Shown in pieces: positions 27,723 to 38,485 of a stretch of 64,000 nucleotides of DNA. How positions within the stretch are numbered: position 1 is the first letter of the stretch; each line of letters starts with the position of its first letter. The stretch is from Bacillus sp. NP157 (GTDB lineage Bacteria; Pseudomonadota; Gammaproteobacteria; Xanthomonadales; Rhodanobacteraceae): positions 2,790,001 to 2,854,000 of the forward strand of contig CP076546.1 of assembly GCA_018889975.1 (NCBI GenBank), written 5' to 3'. The notes beneath the pieces are model-generated. The model was given only the letters and a program-made list of their open reading frames with translations. It did no database searches and was not told the DNA's origin. Position numbers and translations under genes: made by a program.

Positions 27723-28418
27723 ATGAAAACCACCCTCCTCCGCGCCGGCCTTGGCCTGGCCCTCGCCCTGCCTGCCACCGCGTTCGCCGCGGACGTGCCG
27801 CAGTCCTTCACCGCCACCTACAACGTGCTGCAGGGCGGCTCGCCGCTCGGCGAGGCGACCCTGACGCTGAAGCCGGCCGGCAATGGTCAGTTCGAATACA
27901 GCAACAAGGTGACCGGCACGTCGGGCCTCGCCGCCGCCCTCGGCGCCAGCAGCTCGGAAGTCTCGGTATTCACCTGGGTGGGCAAGGTGCCGCAGGCCGT
28001 CTCGTACAAGTACGACCTGCAGGCGTTCAAGCCGAAGACCCGCTCGCTGACGGTCAAGGGCAACACGGTTGCCGTGCAGGACAACAGCAAGTCGTTCTCG
28101 TACCCGGCGCAGCCCGGCATGGTCGACCGCAACACCCTGCCGCTCGCGCTCGGCGTCGCGCTGCATGGTGGCGCGAAGGGCGCCACGTTCCCGGTCGGCG
28201 TGAAGCAGTCGATCGAGACGCAGGTGTTCAAGGTGGCCGCCAGCGAGAAGGTCACCGTGCCGGCCGGTTCGTTCACCGCCGAGCGCGTCGACCGCACCGA
28301 CCAGGACCGCGGCTTCAACGCCTGGTACGTCCCGGCGAAGTATCCGGTGCCGGTGAAGCTGGCGCAGAAAGATGGCGGCGATTTGACGCTGGAGCTGGTT
28401 AAGTTCCAGGGGCAGTAG
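27723..28418 (+). CDS. DUF3108 domain-containing periplasmic protein
   Basis: A 231-residue protein with a clear signal peptide ([22 protein letters not shown]). The rest is a DUF3108 beta-rich domain ([21 protein letters not shown]...). The function is unknown. Often found beside purN in Xanthomonadales. The start was chosen at the signal-peptide Met rather than an upstream in-frame ATG. A bidirectional terminator follows. Confidence 0.88.
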   Translation: MKTTLLRAGLGLALALPATAFAADVPQSFTATYNVLQGGSPLGEATLTLKPAGNGQFEYSNKVTGTSGLAAALGASSSEVSVFTWVGKVPQAVSYKYDLQAFKPKTRSLTVKGNTVAVQDNSKSFSYPAQPGMVDRNTLPLALGVALHGGAKGATFPVGVKQSIETQVFKVAASEKVTVPAGSFTAERVDRTDQDRGFNAWYVPAKYPVPVKLAQKDGGDLTLELVKFQGQ

Positions 28419-28458
28419 GGACTTCCGGGGGCTATAGAAGAACACCCGGGCAATAAAA

Positions 28459-28482
28459 AAAACCCGCCTTCTGGCGGGTTTT
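28459..28482. terminator. Bidirectional intrinsic terminator between DUF3108 and murA
   Basis: AAAACCCGCC (28459-28468), TTCT loop, GGCGGGTTTT (28473-28482), with A and T runs extending on both sides. Serves DUF3108 (+) and possibly murA (-), which converge here. Confidence 0.92.
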
Positions 28483-28511
28483 TCGTTTGGGTGCGGGTGT
28501 CGCTTGCAGGG

Positions 28512-28534
28512 GTCGCGCGCAGGCGCGCTCCTAC
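28512..28534 (-). repeat. REP element, head 20 bases from the murA stop
   Basis: Reverse orientation: GTAG, GAGCGCGC, CT, GCGCGCGAC on the minus strand. Confidence 0.88.
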
Positions 28535-28553
28535 AGGGGGGGGAACGTGCGGG

Positions 28554-30093
<1,540 letters not shown>

Positions 30094-30276
30094 GGGGTCT
30101 CCGGTAAAGGGGGAAAGTCGCGCGGCCGGGAGGGGTTCCAAAACGGTCCCTGAATCACCAGTCGATGGCAGCGACGATAAAATGAGAATATGTAATGGTA
30201 ATGGAAATCCCATGTCGCAGAAATGGACATTCCGGGTTGCCCAGGGACAACCCCTCCAGTCGGAAGCCAAGGTCGA

Positions 30277-31290
30277 ATGAACGCCCGCACTGCCCCGCCA
30301 GCCGACCACCCCCTCGTGAACGCGGAAACCGTGGTGCGCAGCGCGCGCACGGTCATCGCGACCGAGGCGGCCGCCATCCGGGGCCTGGAGCGGCGCATCG
30401 ACGCCTCGTTCGTCCAGGCCTGCCAGATGATCCTGGCATGCAAGGGCCGGGTGGTGGTGTCGGGCATGGGCAAGTCGGGGCATATCGCCCGCAAGATCGC
30501 TGCCACCCTCGCCTCCACCGGCACGCCGTCGTTCTTCGTCCACCCGGGCGAGGCGAGCCACGGCGACCTCGGCATGATCCAGCCGGACGACATCCTGCTG
30601 GCGATCTCGTACTCCGGTGAAACCGACGAGCTGCTGTTCATCCTGCCCGCGATCAAGCGCCAGGGCATTCCCCTGATCGCGATCACGGGCAACCCGCGCT
30701 CCTCCCTGGCCAGCCAGGCCGAGGTCAACATCGATGGCAACGTGGCCTCGGAAGCCTGCCCGCACGGCCTGGCGCCCACCGCCAGTACCACGGCCGCGCT
30801 GGTCCTTGGCGACGCCCTGGCAGTCGCCCTGCTCGAAGCCCGCGGCTTCACCTCCGACGACTTCGCCCGTTCCCATCCGGCTGGCAGCCTCGGCCGGCGC
30901 CTCCTGCTGCACATCGCCGACGTGATGCACGCGGGCGACGACGTGCCGCGGGTGCCGGTCACCGCCACCCTCAGCGAAGCCCTCGTGGAGATGACCCGCA
31001 AGCACCTGGGCATGACCGCCGTGGTCGAGCCGGACGGTCGCCTGCTCGGCGTCTTCACCGACGGTGACCTGCGTCGCGCCCTGGACGACGAGGGCGTGGA
31101 CCTGCGCGGCGCCACCGTGGCGCAGCTGATGACCCGCGGCCCGAAGACGATCGGCTCGGACAAGCTGGCCGTCGAAGCCGCCCAGTTGATGGAAAAGCAC
31201 CAGATCCATGCGCTGCTGGTCACCGACCCCGACGGGCGCGTGGTCGGCGCACTGAACATCCACGACCTGCTCCGCGCCCGCGTCGTCTGA
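30277..31290 (+). CDS. kdsD: Arabinose-5-phosphate isomerase KdsD (KpsF/GutQ family)
   Basis: A 337-residue enzyme converting ribulose-5-P to arabinose-5-P, the first step to Kdo. SIS domain (about 30-190) with GMGKSGHIARKIAATLASTGTPSFFVHPGEASHGDLG and the SYSGETDEL loop; two CBS domains follow (about 210-335). The ATG at 30277 aligns with the family; an upstream in-frame ATG at 30223 adds 18 unrelated residues. First gene of the KDO/LPS export operon. Confidence 0.95.
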   Translation: MNARTAPPADHPLVNAETVVRSARTVIATEAAAIRGLERRIDASFVQACQMILACKGRVVVSGMGKSGHIARKIAATLASTGTPSFFVHPGEASHGDLGMIQPDDILLAISYSGETDELLFILPAIKRQGIPLIAITGNPRSSLASQAEVNIDGNVASEACPHGLAPTASTTAALVLGDALAVALLEARGFTSDDFARSHPAGSLGRRLLLHIADVMHAGDDVPRVPVTATLSEALVEMTRKHLGMTAVVEPDGRLLGVFTDGDLRRALDDEGVDLRGATVAQLMTRGPKTIGSDKLAVEAAQLMEKHQIHALLVTDPDGRVVGALNIHDLLRARVV

Positions 31291-31342
31291 GCGAGCGCGA
31301 CCGGCGCGTCCCCACCGCGCCGCCCGCCCCCACCTGGTTGCC

Positions 31343-31891
31343 ATGGCCTACACCCACTACTCCGACATTCCCGCCGACGTCCTCGAACGCGCCGCCCGCA
31401 TCCGCGTGGTGGTGTTCGACGTCGATGGCACGCTGACCGACGGCCGCCTCTGGTACGCCGAAGACGGCCGCGAAACCAAGGTTTTCCACGTCCACGACGG
31501 CCTCGGGCTGAAGCGCCTACAGGAAAACGGCATCAAGGTCGCGATCATCACCGCCCGGATCAGCCACCCCGTCTCGCTTCGCGCCGAGGAGCTGGGGATC
31601 CAGCACGTCTACCAGGGCCAGAAGGACAAGCGCGCGACGCTCAACGCACTCGTCGAAGCCCTTCGCCTCGAGCCCGGCCAGGCCGCCTTCGTCGGCGACG
31701 ACCTGCCCGACCTGCCCGCGATGGGTATCTGTGGGCTGGCCGTGGCCGTGGCCAATGCCCATCCCTGGGTGGCCGAGCGCGCCCACTGGCGCACCCGCCT
31801 GAGCGGTGGCTACGGCGCCGCCCGCGAGGTGGCCGACATGCTGCTGGCTGCGCAGGGCAAGGCCGAAGCCGAGCGGGATCGCTGGCTGTGA
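31343..31891 (+). CDS. kdsC: 3-deoxy-manno-octulosonate-8-phosphatase KdsC
   Basis: A 182-residue HAD-type C0 phosphatase that dephosphorylates Kdo-8-P. Catalytic DVDGTLTDG with two Asp, KVFHVHDGLGLK, TARIS, and GDDLPDLPAM. The cap is absent, so it likely works as a tetramer. Its stop overlaps the lptC GTG start by 4 bases (GTGA). Confidence 0.96.
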   Translation: MAYTHYSDIPADVLERAARIRVVVFDVDGTLTDGRLWYAEDGRETKVFHVHDGLGLKRLQENGIKVAIITARISHPVSLRAEELGIQHVYQGQKDKRATLNALVEALRLEPGQAAFVGDDLPDLPAMGICGLAVAVANAHPWVAERAHWRTRLSGGYGAAREVADMLLAAQGKAEAERDRWL

Positions 31892-32487
31892 GCGCCCTGA
31901 ACCTGTTCAAGGATCGCAGCGCCGCCAGCGTCGTGGGCATCCTTGCCGCCGTGCTCGGGGCGAGCGTGCTGCTGTATTACTGGGTTGCGCCGGAGAAGAA
32001 GGTCGACGACTTCATCGGACCGCCGCGCTCCGGCTACGTGCTGACCAACTTCGACCTCGATTCCTACAACGAGGAAGGCAAGCCCGCCTTCAAGCTCATC
32101 GCGCCCCACCTGGAGCGTCGCGAGGGCGACGAGTCGCTCTACATCAATGCGCCCAACTTCGTGCTGCCCTCGACCAAGGAAGCCGACGTGCCGCCGTGGA
32201 AGGGCCATTCGCAGTACGGCTGGGTCAACAAGGACGGCAGCCTGCTCAAGCTGCAGGGCATCGTCCACATGGATCGCATCGCCTTCCAGAACAGCCCGCC
32301 CGCCAGCATCGACACCTCCGAAGTGACCGCGTGGCCGAAGGAGAACCGTCTGGAAACGGCCGAGGCGGCGCGTATCGTTCAGGGAACCTCTACAATGGAT
32401 GGCGTAGGTATGCGCGCCAATCTCGACACCAAGCACCTGGAGCTCCTCGATGCCGTCCACACCCAATACCAGCCTCGCAAGCGCTAA
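31888..32487 (+). CDS. lptC: LPS export protein LptC
   Basis: A 199-residue bitopic inner-membrane protein: one helix (about 14-33) and a periplasmic beta-jellyroll that receives LPS from LptBFG and passes it to LptA. Starts with GTG overlapping kdsC. The last 38 bases overlap lptA in another frame, so expression of the pair is likely coupled. Confidence 0.93.
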   Translation: MSALNLFKDRSAASVVGILAAVLGASVLLYYWVAPEKKVDDFIGPPRSGYVLTNFDLDSYNEEGKPAFKLIAPHLERREGDESLYINAPNFVLPSTKEADVPPWKGHSQYGWVNKDGSLLKLQGIVHMDRIAFQNSPPASIDTSEVTAWPKENRLETAEAARIVQGTSTMDGVGMRANLDTKHLELLDAVHTQYQPRKR

Positions 32488-33034
32488 GGCACTGCTCGCG
32501 GCTTGCGGCGTGGCGCTGTTTGCCATGGCCGCCCCCGCGATGGCCAAGCAGTCCGATCGCCAGCAGGTGGTCGACGTCAAGGCAAAGAGCTTCGACGGCA
32601 GCCAGCAGCCGCAGGGCATCGCCATCTACACCACCGGCGTCGTGATCACCCAGGGCACCCTGAAGGTCACCGGCGTCAAGGCGACGGTCTACTTCGATGA
32701 CCAGAACCAGGTCACCCGCGCGGTGATCCTCGGTAGTCCCGCGACCATCGAGCAGCAGGACGACCAGGGCAACTGGATGCACGGCCACGCCGCCAACGTC
32801 GATTATCACAACGACACCGGCATCGCGATCCTGACCGGCGCCGCGCATATCGACCAGCCGACCAAGGGCACGGCCGATGGCGACAAGCTCACGTACAACA
32901 CCAACGACAGCACGATGACCGGCGAGAGCAACGGCGACGCCACCGTGCACATGACCTTCCAGCCGAAGACCCAGCCAGGCGCCGCTCCCGCGGCCAAGCC
33001 GGCGGCTCCGGCAGCCACTCCGAAGAAGCCCTGA
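32450..33034 (+). CDS. lptA: LPS transport periplasmic protein LptA
   Basis: A 194-residue periplasmic jellyroll bridge protein with signal peptide (about 1-32, ends ...APAMAK). The OstA/LptA domain spans about 38-165 ([26 protein letters not shown]). The Ala/Pro/Lys tail ([17 protein letters not shown]) is low complexity. Starts inside lptC. Confidence 0.94.
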   Translation: MPSTPNTSLASAKALLAACGVALFAMAAPAMAKQSDRQQVVDVKAKSFDGSQQPQGIAIYTTGVVITQGTLKVTGVKATVYFDDQNQVTRAVILGSPATIEQQDDQGNWMHGHAANVDYHNDTGIAILTGAAHIDQPTKGTADGDKLTYNTNDSTMTGESNGDATVHMTFQPKTQPGAAPAAKPAAPAATPKKP

Positions 33035-33038
33035 CACG

Positions 33039-33758
33039 ATGCTTTCAGCCCAAGGCCTGCAGAAGCGTTTCCGCGCCCGCCAGGTGGTGCGCGATTTCGC
33101 GTTCTCCATCCGCGAAGGTGAAGTGGTTGGCCTGCTCGGCCCCAACGGGGCCGGCAAGACCACCTGCTTCTACATGGTGGTCGGCCTGATCCAGGCGGAC
33201 GCTGGCCAGATCAAGCTCGACCAGCAGGACATCACCGGCCTGCCGATGCATGCCCGCGCCAAGCTCGGCATCGGCTACCTGCCGCAGGAAGCGTCGGTGT
33301 TCCGCCGCCTCAGCGTGTCGGACAACATCCTCGCCGTGCTCGAGCTGCGCGAGAACATGACGCAGAAGCAGCGCGAAGACGAACTGGAAAGCCTGCTCGA
33401 CGAACTGAAGATCGCGCACATCGCCGAACAGAAGGGCATCAGCCTTTCCGGTGGCGAGCGTCGACGCGTGGAAATCGCGCGCGCGCTGGCGGCACGCCCG
33501 CGTTACATGCTGCTCGACGAACCGTTCGCCGGCGTCGACCCGATCTCGGTCGGTGAAATCCAGCGCATCGTCCGGCACCTGAAGGAACGCGGCATCGGCG
33601 TGCTGATCACCGACCACAACGTGCGCGAGACGCTCGGCATCTGTGACCGCGCCTACATCCTCAACGATGGCGAAGTGCTGTCGCGCGGCACGCCGCAGCA
33701 CATCCTGGCCGACGAGAAGGTCCGCGAGGTGTACCTGGGCCGCGAGTTCAAGATCTGA
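33039..33758 (+). CDS. lptB: LPS export ABC transporter ATP-binding protein LptB
   Basis: A 239-residue ABC ATPase energising LPS extraction by LptFG. Walker [11 protein letters not shown]-loop, signature [15 protein letters not shown], Walker [11 protein letters not shown] and the H-loop TDHNVRETL. Starts 4 bases after lptA. LptF and LptG are not in the window. Confidence 0.97.
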   Translation: MLSAQGLQKRFRARQVVRDFAFSIREGEVVGLLGPNGAGKTTCFYMVVGLIQADAGQIKLDQQDITGLPMHARAKLGIGYLPQEASVFRRLSVSDNILAVLELRENMTQKQREDELESLLDELKIAHIAEQKGISLSGGERRRVEIARALAARPRYMLLDEPFAGVDPISVGEIQRIVRHLKERGIGVLITDHNVRETLGICDRAYILNDGEVLSRGTPQHILADEKVREVYLGREFKI

Positions 33759-33876
33759 CCGCAAGCTGCCCGTTGGCAGTACGCAAAACCGGCCAGCCGG
33801 CCTAGCCGCCGGTGACGCTGGTTTACCGGGCCCGCAAGGGGTTACGATGGGTTCGTAACCCGATCACGCGAAGGTA

Positions 33877-35364
33877 ATGAAGCCCGGACTCCAGTTTCGC
33901 CTGCATCAGCAGCTCACGCTGACGCCACAGCTCCAGCAGGCCATCCGCCTGTTGCAGTTGTCGCAGCTCGAGCTCGAGGCCGAACTCCGCCAGATCGCGG
34001 AAGGCAACCCGTTGCTTGAGTTCGCGGAAGATGCCGAATCGGAACCGGAGGCGGCCGACGAGCCCACCTTCGACGAGGCCGTCGATTACCGCACCCGCGA
34101 CGAAGCGCCGACCAAGGCCACCCGCGAAGAAGAGTCCACGGCATCGCCGGCCGACGACCTGACGCCCGACTGGGACGACGACCGCTACCAGGGCGAGGCA
34201 GGTGACTACGGCGGCGCATCGTCGCGCAACGGCAGCAGCAGCGGTGACGAGGACGGGTTCGAGCCGCAGAACGCGGCACCCGAGAGCTTGCAGCAGCACC
34301 TTGAGTGGCAGCTCAACCTCTCGCAGTTCTCACCGCGCGACCACGCCATCGCCACGGCGATCATCCATGCGCTGGACGAAGACGGCTACCTGCGCGATGG
34401 CGTCGAGGCCGTTCATGCCGCGCTCCCGGCGGAACTGCGCGCCGATCTTGACGAGATCGAAGCCGTCCGCAAGCGCGTCCAGCGTTTCGATCCCACCGGC
34501 ATCGCCAGCCTGGACCTGCGCGACTGCCTGCTCTGCCAGCTAGGCCAGTTCTCCGCCGAGACCATGCACCGCGACCTCGCGATCCGCATCGTCAACGAGG
34601 AGATCGAGCTACTGGCGCGGAACGACGCAGGCAAGATCGCCCGTCGCCTCAAGGTGGCCGAAGCCGACGTGGCGGCGGCCGCCGCGCTGATCCGCAGCCT
34701 CGACCCCCGCCCTGGCGCCGCGCTCGATGCCACGCCCGTGGAATACGTGGCGCCCGACGTCTACGCCAGGCGTGAGAATGGCCGCTGGCGGGTTAGCCTG
34801 AATCCCGACGCCCAGCCCCGGCTGGGCCTGAACCAGCATTACTGCAACCTGATCGCCCGCGCCCGCGGCGACGACGCCACGTGGATGAAGGGCCAGCTGC
34901 AGGAGGCCCGCTGGCTGCTGAAGAGCCTGCAGTCCCGCGCCGAGACCCTGACCAAGGTGGCCGAGGTGATCGTCCGCCGGCAGAGCGCCTTCCTCGATTA
35001 CGGCCCCGAGGCCATGCACCCGCTGGTGCTGCGCGAGGTGGCCGAGGAAGTCGGCATGCATGAATCGACTATTTCCAGGGTAACCACGCGCAAGTACATG
35101 CACACGCCGCGCGGTACCTTCGAACTGAAACATTTCTTTTCCAGCGGCGTGGCCACGGAAGACGGCGGCAGCGCGTCCGCCACGGCCATCCAGGCCATGC
35201 TGCGCAAGCTGATCACGGCGGAAGACCCGCGTCGGCCGCTGTCTGACCAGGCACTCGCGGAGGAACTCCATCGACGCGGTATTCAGGTTGCCCGACGTAC
35301 GGTAGCCAAGTACCGGGAAGCGATGCGCATCCCCAGTTCCAGTGAGCGCGTGCGCGCCAGCTAG
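33877..35364 (+). CDS. rpoN: RNA polymerase sigma-54 factor RpoN
   Basis: A 495-residue sigma factor: Gln/Leu-rich region I (QFRLHQQLTLTPQLQQAIRLLQLSQLELE), an acidic variable region II (about 50-130, Asp/Glu and Ser-rich), the core-binding region, the helix-turn-helix region, and the C-terminal RpoN box ARRTVAKYREAM. Follows lptB after 118 bases, as in E. coli. Acts with enhancer-binding proteins. Confidence 0.97.
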   Translation: MKPGLQFRLHQQLTLTPQLQQAIRLLQLSQLELEAELRQIAEGNPLLEFAEDAESEPEAADEPTFDEAVDYRTRDEAPTKATREEESTASPADDLTPDWDDDRYQGEAGDYGGASSRNGSSSGDEDGFEPQNAAPESLQQHLEWQLNLSQFSPRDHAIATAIIHALDEDGYLRDGVEAVHAALPAELRADLDEIEAVRKRVQRFDPTGIASLDLRDCLLCQLGQFSAETMHRDLAIRIVNEEIELLARNDAGKIARRLKVAEADVAAAAALIRSLDPRPGAALDATPVEYVAPDVYARRENGRWRVSLNPDAQPRLGLNQHYCNLIARARGDDATWMKGQLQEARWLLKSLQSRAETLTKVAEVIVRRQSAFLDYGPEAMHPLVLREVAEEVGMHESTISRVTTRKYMHTPRGTFELKHFFSSGVATEDGGSASATAIQAMLRKLITAEDPRRPLSDQALAEELHRRGIQVARRTVAKYREAMRIPSSSERVRAS

Positions 35365-35484
35365 GCAAGGCGCGGAACCCCCACGGAGGATCACGGTCCC
35401 ACGTACAACGGTTCAGGCGTGGCATACGGCCACTCCCCTCTCGCCGCCACCTTTCGGCGGCACCCTCAGCAAGAAGGAGGCGTC

Positions 35485-35832
35485 ATGCAAATCCAGATCA
35501 GCGGCCAGCACATCCAGGTCACCCCCGCCCTGCGCGAGCGCGTGGAGCAACAGATTGGCCGCTTCGAACGCCTTTTCGACAACATCACCGGGCTGGATGT
35601 CGTGCTCTCCGTGGACAAGGCGGAGCACAAGGCCGGTGGCACCCTGCATTGCTCGGGCACCCGGCTCCACGCCGATGGCATTGCCAGCCAGCAGGATGGA
35701 ACGATCGGCGACCGCATGTACGCCGCCATCGACGAGATGATTACCAAACTGGCCGACCAGCTGCGTAAGCATAAGGAAAAGCTCAAGGACCATCACAACA
35801 GTGAAGTCCGCGAGGCCCGCGCGGCCACGTAA
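35485..35832 (+). CDS. hpf: Ribosome hibernation promoting factor HPF (short form)
   Basis: A 115-residue HPF/YfiA protein (MQIQISGQHIQVTPALRERVEQQIGRFERLFDNITGLDVVLSVDK...) that promotes 100S dimer formation in starvation. An AAGGAGG lies five to eleven bases before the ATG; the longer in-frame start at 35419 lacks one. It keeps the E. coli rpoN-hpf order. An intrinsic terminator follows. Confidence 0.95.
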   Translation: MQIQISGQHIQVTPALRERVEQQIGRFERLFDNITGLDVVLSVDKAEHKAGGTLHCSGTRLHADGIASQQDGTIGDRMYAAIDEMITKLADQLRKHKEKLKDHHNSEVREARAAT

Positions 35833-35865
35833 AAGCCCACATCGGCCCTGTGGCACAATATAAGC

Positions 35866-35898
35866 AAGCCGGCACCCCCGAGTGCCGGCTTCTTTTTT
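35866..35898 (+). terminator. Intrinsic terminator between hpf and hprK
   Basis: Stem AAGCCGGCAC (35866-35875) and GTGCCGGCTT (35882-35891), loop CCCCGA, followed by CTTTTTT. It lies only 15 bases before the hprK TTG start, so hprK depends on read-through or an unseen promoter. Confidence 0.9.
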
Positions 35899-35913
35899 GA
35901 CAGGAACCGACGC

Positions 35914-36864
35914 TTGGACCGGCTGACCGCCAGACAACTCTTCGACGGCGTCCACGAACGCATGGCCCTGCGCTGGATCGCGGGCATGCGTGGCGAAGCC
36001 CGCGTGCTCGAGCCCAATGCCAAGCTGAGCCGCCGCCCGTCCCTGGTCGGCTACCTCAACGTGATCTACCCGAACAAGGTGCAGATCATCGGCACCGAGG
36101 AGCTCAACTACCTCGACGGGCTGGATTCCCGGCAGCGCTGGGAAGCGATCCACAAGGTCGCCGCCTACCAGCCTGCCGCGCTGATCGTCACCAAGGACCA
36201 GGCCATCCCGCCGGACCTGCGCGAGGTGGCGGAAGAAACCGACACCCCGCTGTGGCAGAGCACCAAGCGTGGGCATGAGCTGCTCACCTATCTGCAGTAC
36301 CACCTGGCGCGGACGCTCGCGCCGCGGGTCACCCTGCACGGGGTGTTCCTGGAAGTGTTTTCCATCGGCGTGCTGATCACCGGTGAGCCGGGCTCAGGCA
36401 AGAGCGAACTGGCGCTGGAACTGATCAGCCGCGGCCACCGGCTGGTCGCCGACGATGCGACCGAATTCACCCTGATCGCCCCCGACGTCATCGACGGTGC
36501 CTGCCCGGAACTGCTGCAGGACCTGCTCGAAGTGCGTGGCCTGGGCGTGCTCAACATCCGCGAGATGTTCGGCCACACGGCGGTGAAGCCGTCGAAGTAC
36601 CTGCGCCTGGTCATCCACCTCAAACCGATGCTTCCGGGCGAGGAAACCGACGCCATGACCCGCCTCACCGGCGACGTCAGCCGGCGTAACGTGCTCGACG
36701 TGGACGTGCCCAAGATCACCATCCCGGTCGCACCTGGCCGCAACCTCGCGGTGCTGGTGGAGGCCGCGGTGCGCAACCACGTGCTCAAGAGCAAGGGCAT
36801 CGACCCAGCGCAAACCTTCATCGACCGCCAGGCGCACCAGATGCGCCGCTTCTCGCCATGGTGA
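35914..36864 (+). CDS. hprK: HPr(Ser) kinase/phosphorylase HprK
   Basis: A 316-residue bifunctional enzyme that phosphorylates and dephosphorylates Ser46 of HPr. N-terminal domain (1-130), P-loop GEPGSGKS (157-164), and the HprK signature [17 protein letters not shown] (204-220). Starts with TTG after a weak AGGAA, which suggests low translation. This replaces ptsN at the position it holds in E. coli, as in other Xanthomonadales. Stop and rapZ are 4 bases apart. Confidence 0.95.
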   Translation: MDRLTARQLFDGVHERMALRWIAGMRGEARVLEPNAKLSRRPSLVGYLNVIYPNKVQIIGTEELNYLDGLDSRQRWEAIHKVAAYQPAALIVTKDQAIPPDLREVAEETDTPLWQSTKRGHELLTYLQYHLARTLAPRVTLHGVFLEVFSIGVLITGEPGSGKSELALELISRGHRLVADDATEFTLIAPDVIDGACPELLQDLLEVRGLGVLNIREMFGHTAVKPSKYLRLVIHLKPMLPGEETDAMTRLTGDVSRRNVLDVDVPKITIPVAPGRNLAVLVEAAVRNHVLKSKGIDPAQTFIDRQAHQMRRFSPW

Positions 36865-36868
36865 CCGC

Positions 36869-37765
36869 GTGACCGACGATCTCCTCAACCCCATCGTCGA
36901 ACCCGACGCCATCCACCTGGTCGTGCTCACCGGCATGTCCGGCGGTGGCAAGACGGTCGCCCTGCGCGCGCTGGAAGACCTCGAGTTCTACTGCGTCGAC
37001 AACATGCCGGCGGAATTGATCCCGCAGCTCGTGGCCGCGGTCAGCCAGGGCGAGCACGGCCCGCGCCGGCGCATCGCCGTGGGCGTGGATGTGCGCAATC
37101 GCCGCTCCGACCTCGAGCGCATGCCGCACGTGCTCTCCGAGCTGTCCAGCGCGGGCGTGCACGTGCACCTGATCTTCCTCGACAGCCGCGACGACGTACT
37201 GATCAAGCGTTACTCGGAGACGCGCCGGCGCCATCCCCTGGCCGCCGAACGCCGCTCGCTGGCCGATTCCATCGCCGAGGAGCGCCGCCTGCTGCGCCCG
37301 CTGGTGGCCATCGCCGAGAAGGTGATCGACTCGTCCGAACTGAACGTGCACCAGCTGCGCCGACTGTTCGCCACCGGCTACGCCGCCGCGAGCGACGGCA
37401 CGACCCTGTTGTTCGAATCGTTTGCCTACCGGCGCGGCCTGCCGTCCGACGCGGATTTCGTGTTCGATGCCCGCTGCCTGCCCAATCCGCACTGGGATCC
37501 GCGCCTGCGCCCGTTCTCAGGTCGCGACCAGCCGGTGCGCGAATACCTCGACGCGCAGCCCCTCGTGGGCGAGTACTATGCGGACGTTGCGCACTGGCTC
37601 GATACATGGCTGCCGCGCTTCGAAGGCGAAGACCGAAGCTACGTCACCGTTTCGATCGGCTGCACCGGCGGGCGTCATCGCTCGGTGTACCTGGTCGAGC
37701 GGCTGGCCCAGCATTTCCGCACGGAACGCGGCAACGTACTGACTTTCCACCGCGAGCTCGAATGA
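36869..37765 (+). CDS. rapZ: RNase adapter protein RapZ
   Basis: A 298-residue protein: N-terminal P-loop kinase-like domain with GMSGGGKT (22-29), Walker B-like VGVDVRNR, and a C-terminal domain with GCTGGRHRSVYL. In E. coli it binds the small RNA GlmZ and guides RNase E. Starts with GTG. The neighbours hprK and the PTS genes suggest a role in linking envelope and nutrient status. Confidence 0.95.
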   Translation: MTDDLLNPIVEPDAIHLVVLTGMSGGGKTVALRALEDLEFYCVDNMPAELIPQLVAAVSQGEHGPRRRIAVGVDVRNRRSDLERMPHVLSELSSAGVHVHLIFLDSRDDVLIKRYSETRRRHPLAAERRSLADSIAEERRLLRPLVAIAEKVIDSSELNVHQLRRLFATGYAAASDGTTLLFESFAYRRGLPSDADFVFDARCLPNPHWDPRLRPFSGRDQPVREYLDAQPLVGEYYADVAHWLDTWLPRFEGEDRSYVTVSIGCTGGRHRSVYLVERLAQHFRTERGNVLTFHRELE

Positions 37766-37802
37766 GCACCTTCCCGAACCCGATCCACCTGCGGAGCCTG
37801 CC

Positions 37803-38195
37803 ATGACCGTCGGCGTCCTTTTGATGACGCACGAAGCGGTGGGCCATGCCCTGGTGTCGGCTGCTCGCCACGTCATGCCCCGCCTGCCCCTCACCGTGGA
37901 TGCGGTGGAGGTGCCTCCCGGCGCCGATCCGGACGTGATGCGCTCGCTCACCGCGAAGCATGCGCGCGACCTGGATACCGGCGAGGGCGTGCTCGTGCTC
38001 GCCGACCTTTACGGCGCCACGCCTTGCAACATCGGCCTCTCGCTGGGTGAGCTCGGCGTCCGCCTGCGTTGCGTGTCGGGCCTGAACCTGCCGATGCTGC
38101 TGCGCGTGCTCAACTATTCTGAAAAGTCGCTTCCCGAGCTGGCGGAAATCGCCGCCAGCGGTGGTCGCGGAGGGATCTTCATCGACCATGCTTGA
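37803..38195 (+). CDS. PTS EIIA component, mannose family
   Basis: A 130-residue EIIA-Man domain. The phosphorylatable His is in LMTHEAVG (about position 10) and the downstream DLYGATPCNIG region is typical. No EIIB/C/D genes are adjacent, so it is probably a regulatory relay. The stop overlaps the HPr start by 8 bases. Confidence 0.93.
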   Translation: MTVGVLLMTHEAVGHALVSAARHVMPRLPLTVDAVEVPPGADPDVMRSLTAKHARDLDTGEGVLVLADLYGATPCNIGLSLGELGVRLRCVSGLNLPMLLRVLNYSEKSLPELAEIAASGGRGGIFIDHA

Positions 38196-38457
38196 ACAGG
38201 AAATCACCGTATCCAACCGGCTGGGGCTGCACGCCCGTGCGTCCGCCAAGCTCGTCCAGCTGGTCTCGTCGTTCAAGTCCACCGTGCACCTGATCAGCAA
38301 GGGTCGCGAAGTGAATGCACAGAGCATCATGGGCGTGATGATGCTTGCCGCCGGCATGGGCACCCAGCTGGTGGTCCGTGCCGAGGGTGACGACGAGCAG
38401 GCCGCCGTCGCGGCGGTCATCGACCTCTTTAACCGTAAGTTCGACGAAGGGCAGTAA
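38188..38457 (+). CDS. HPr family phosphocarrier protein
   Basis: An 89-residue HPr. His15 is in GLHARAS (phosphorylated by EI) and Ser46 is in AQSIMGVM, the HprK target. Both sites being present beside hprK supports dual control. Starts at ATG 38188 within the end of the EIIA frame. Confidence 0.95.
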   Translation: MLEQEITVSNRLGLHARASAKLVQLVSSFKSTVHLISKGREVNAQSIMGVMMLAAGMGTQLVVRAEGDDEQAAVAAVIDLFNRKFDEGQ

Positions 38458-38485
38458 GCATGGGCGCCAGCGGGGCGACGCACGC

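Noticed and set aside
35851-35866. Possible sigma-54 promoter TGGCAC-N5-AAGCA ahead of hprK
   Set aside because: GG-N10-GC spacing fits but the -12 element is poor, and transcription would begin inside the terminator stem.
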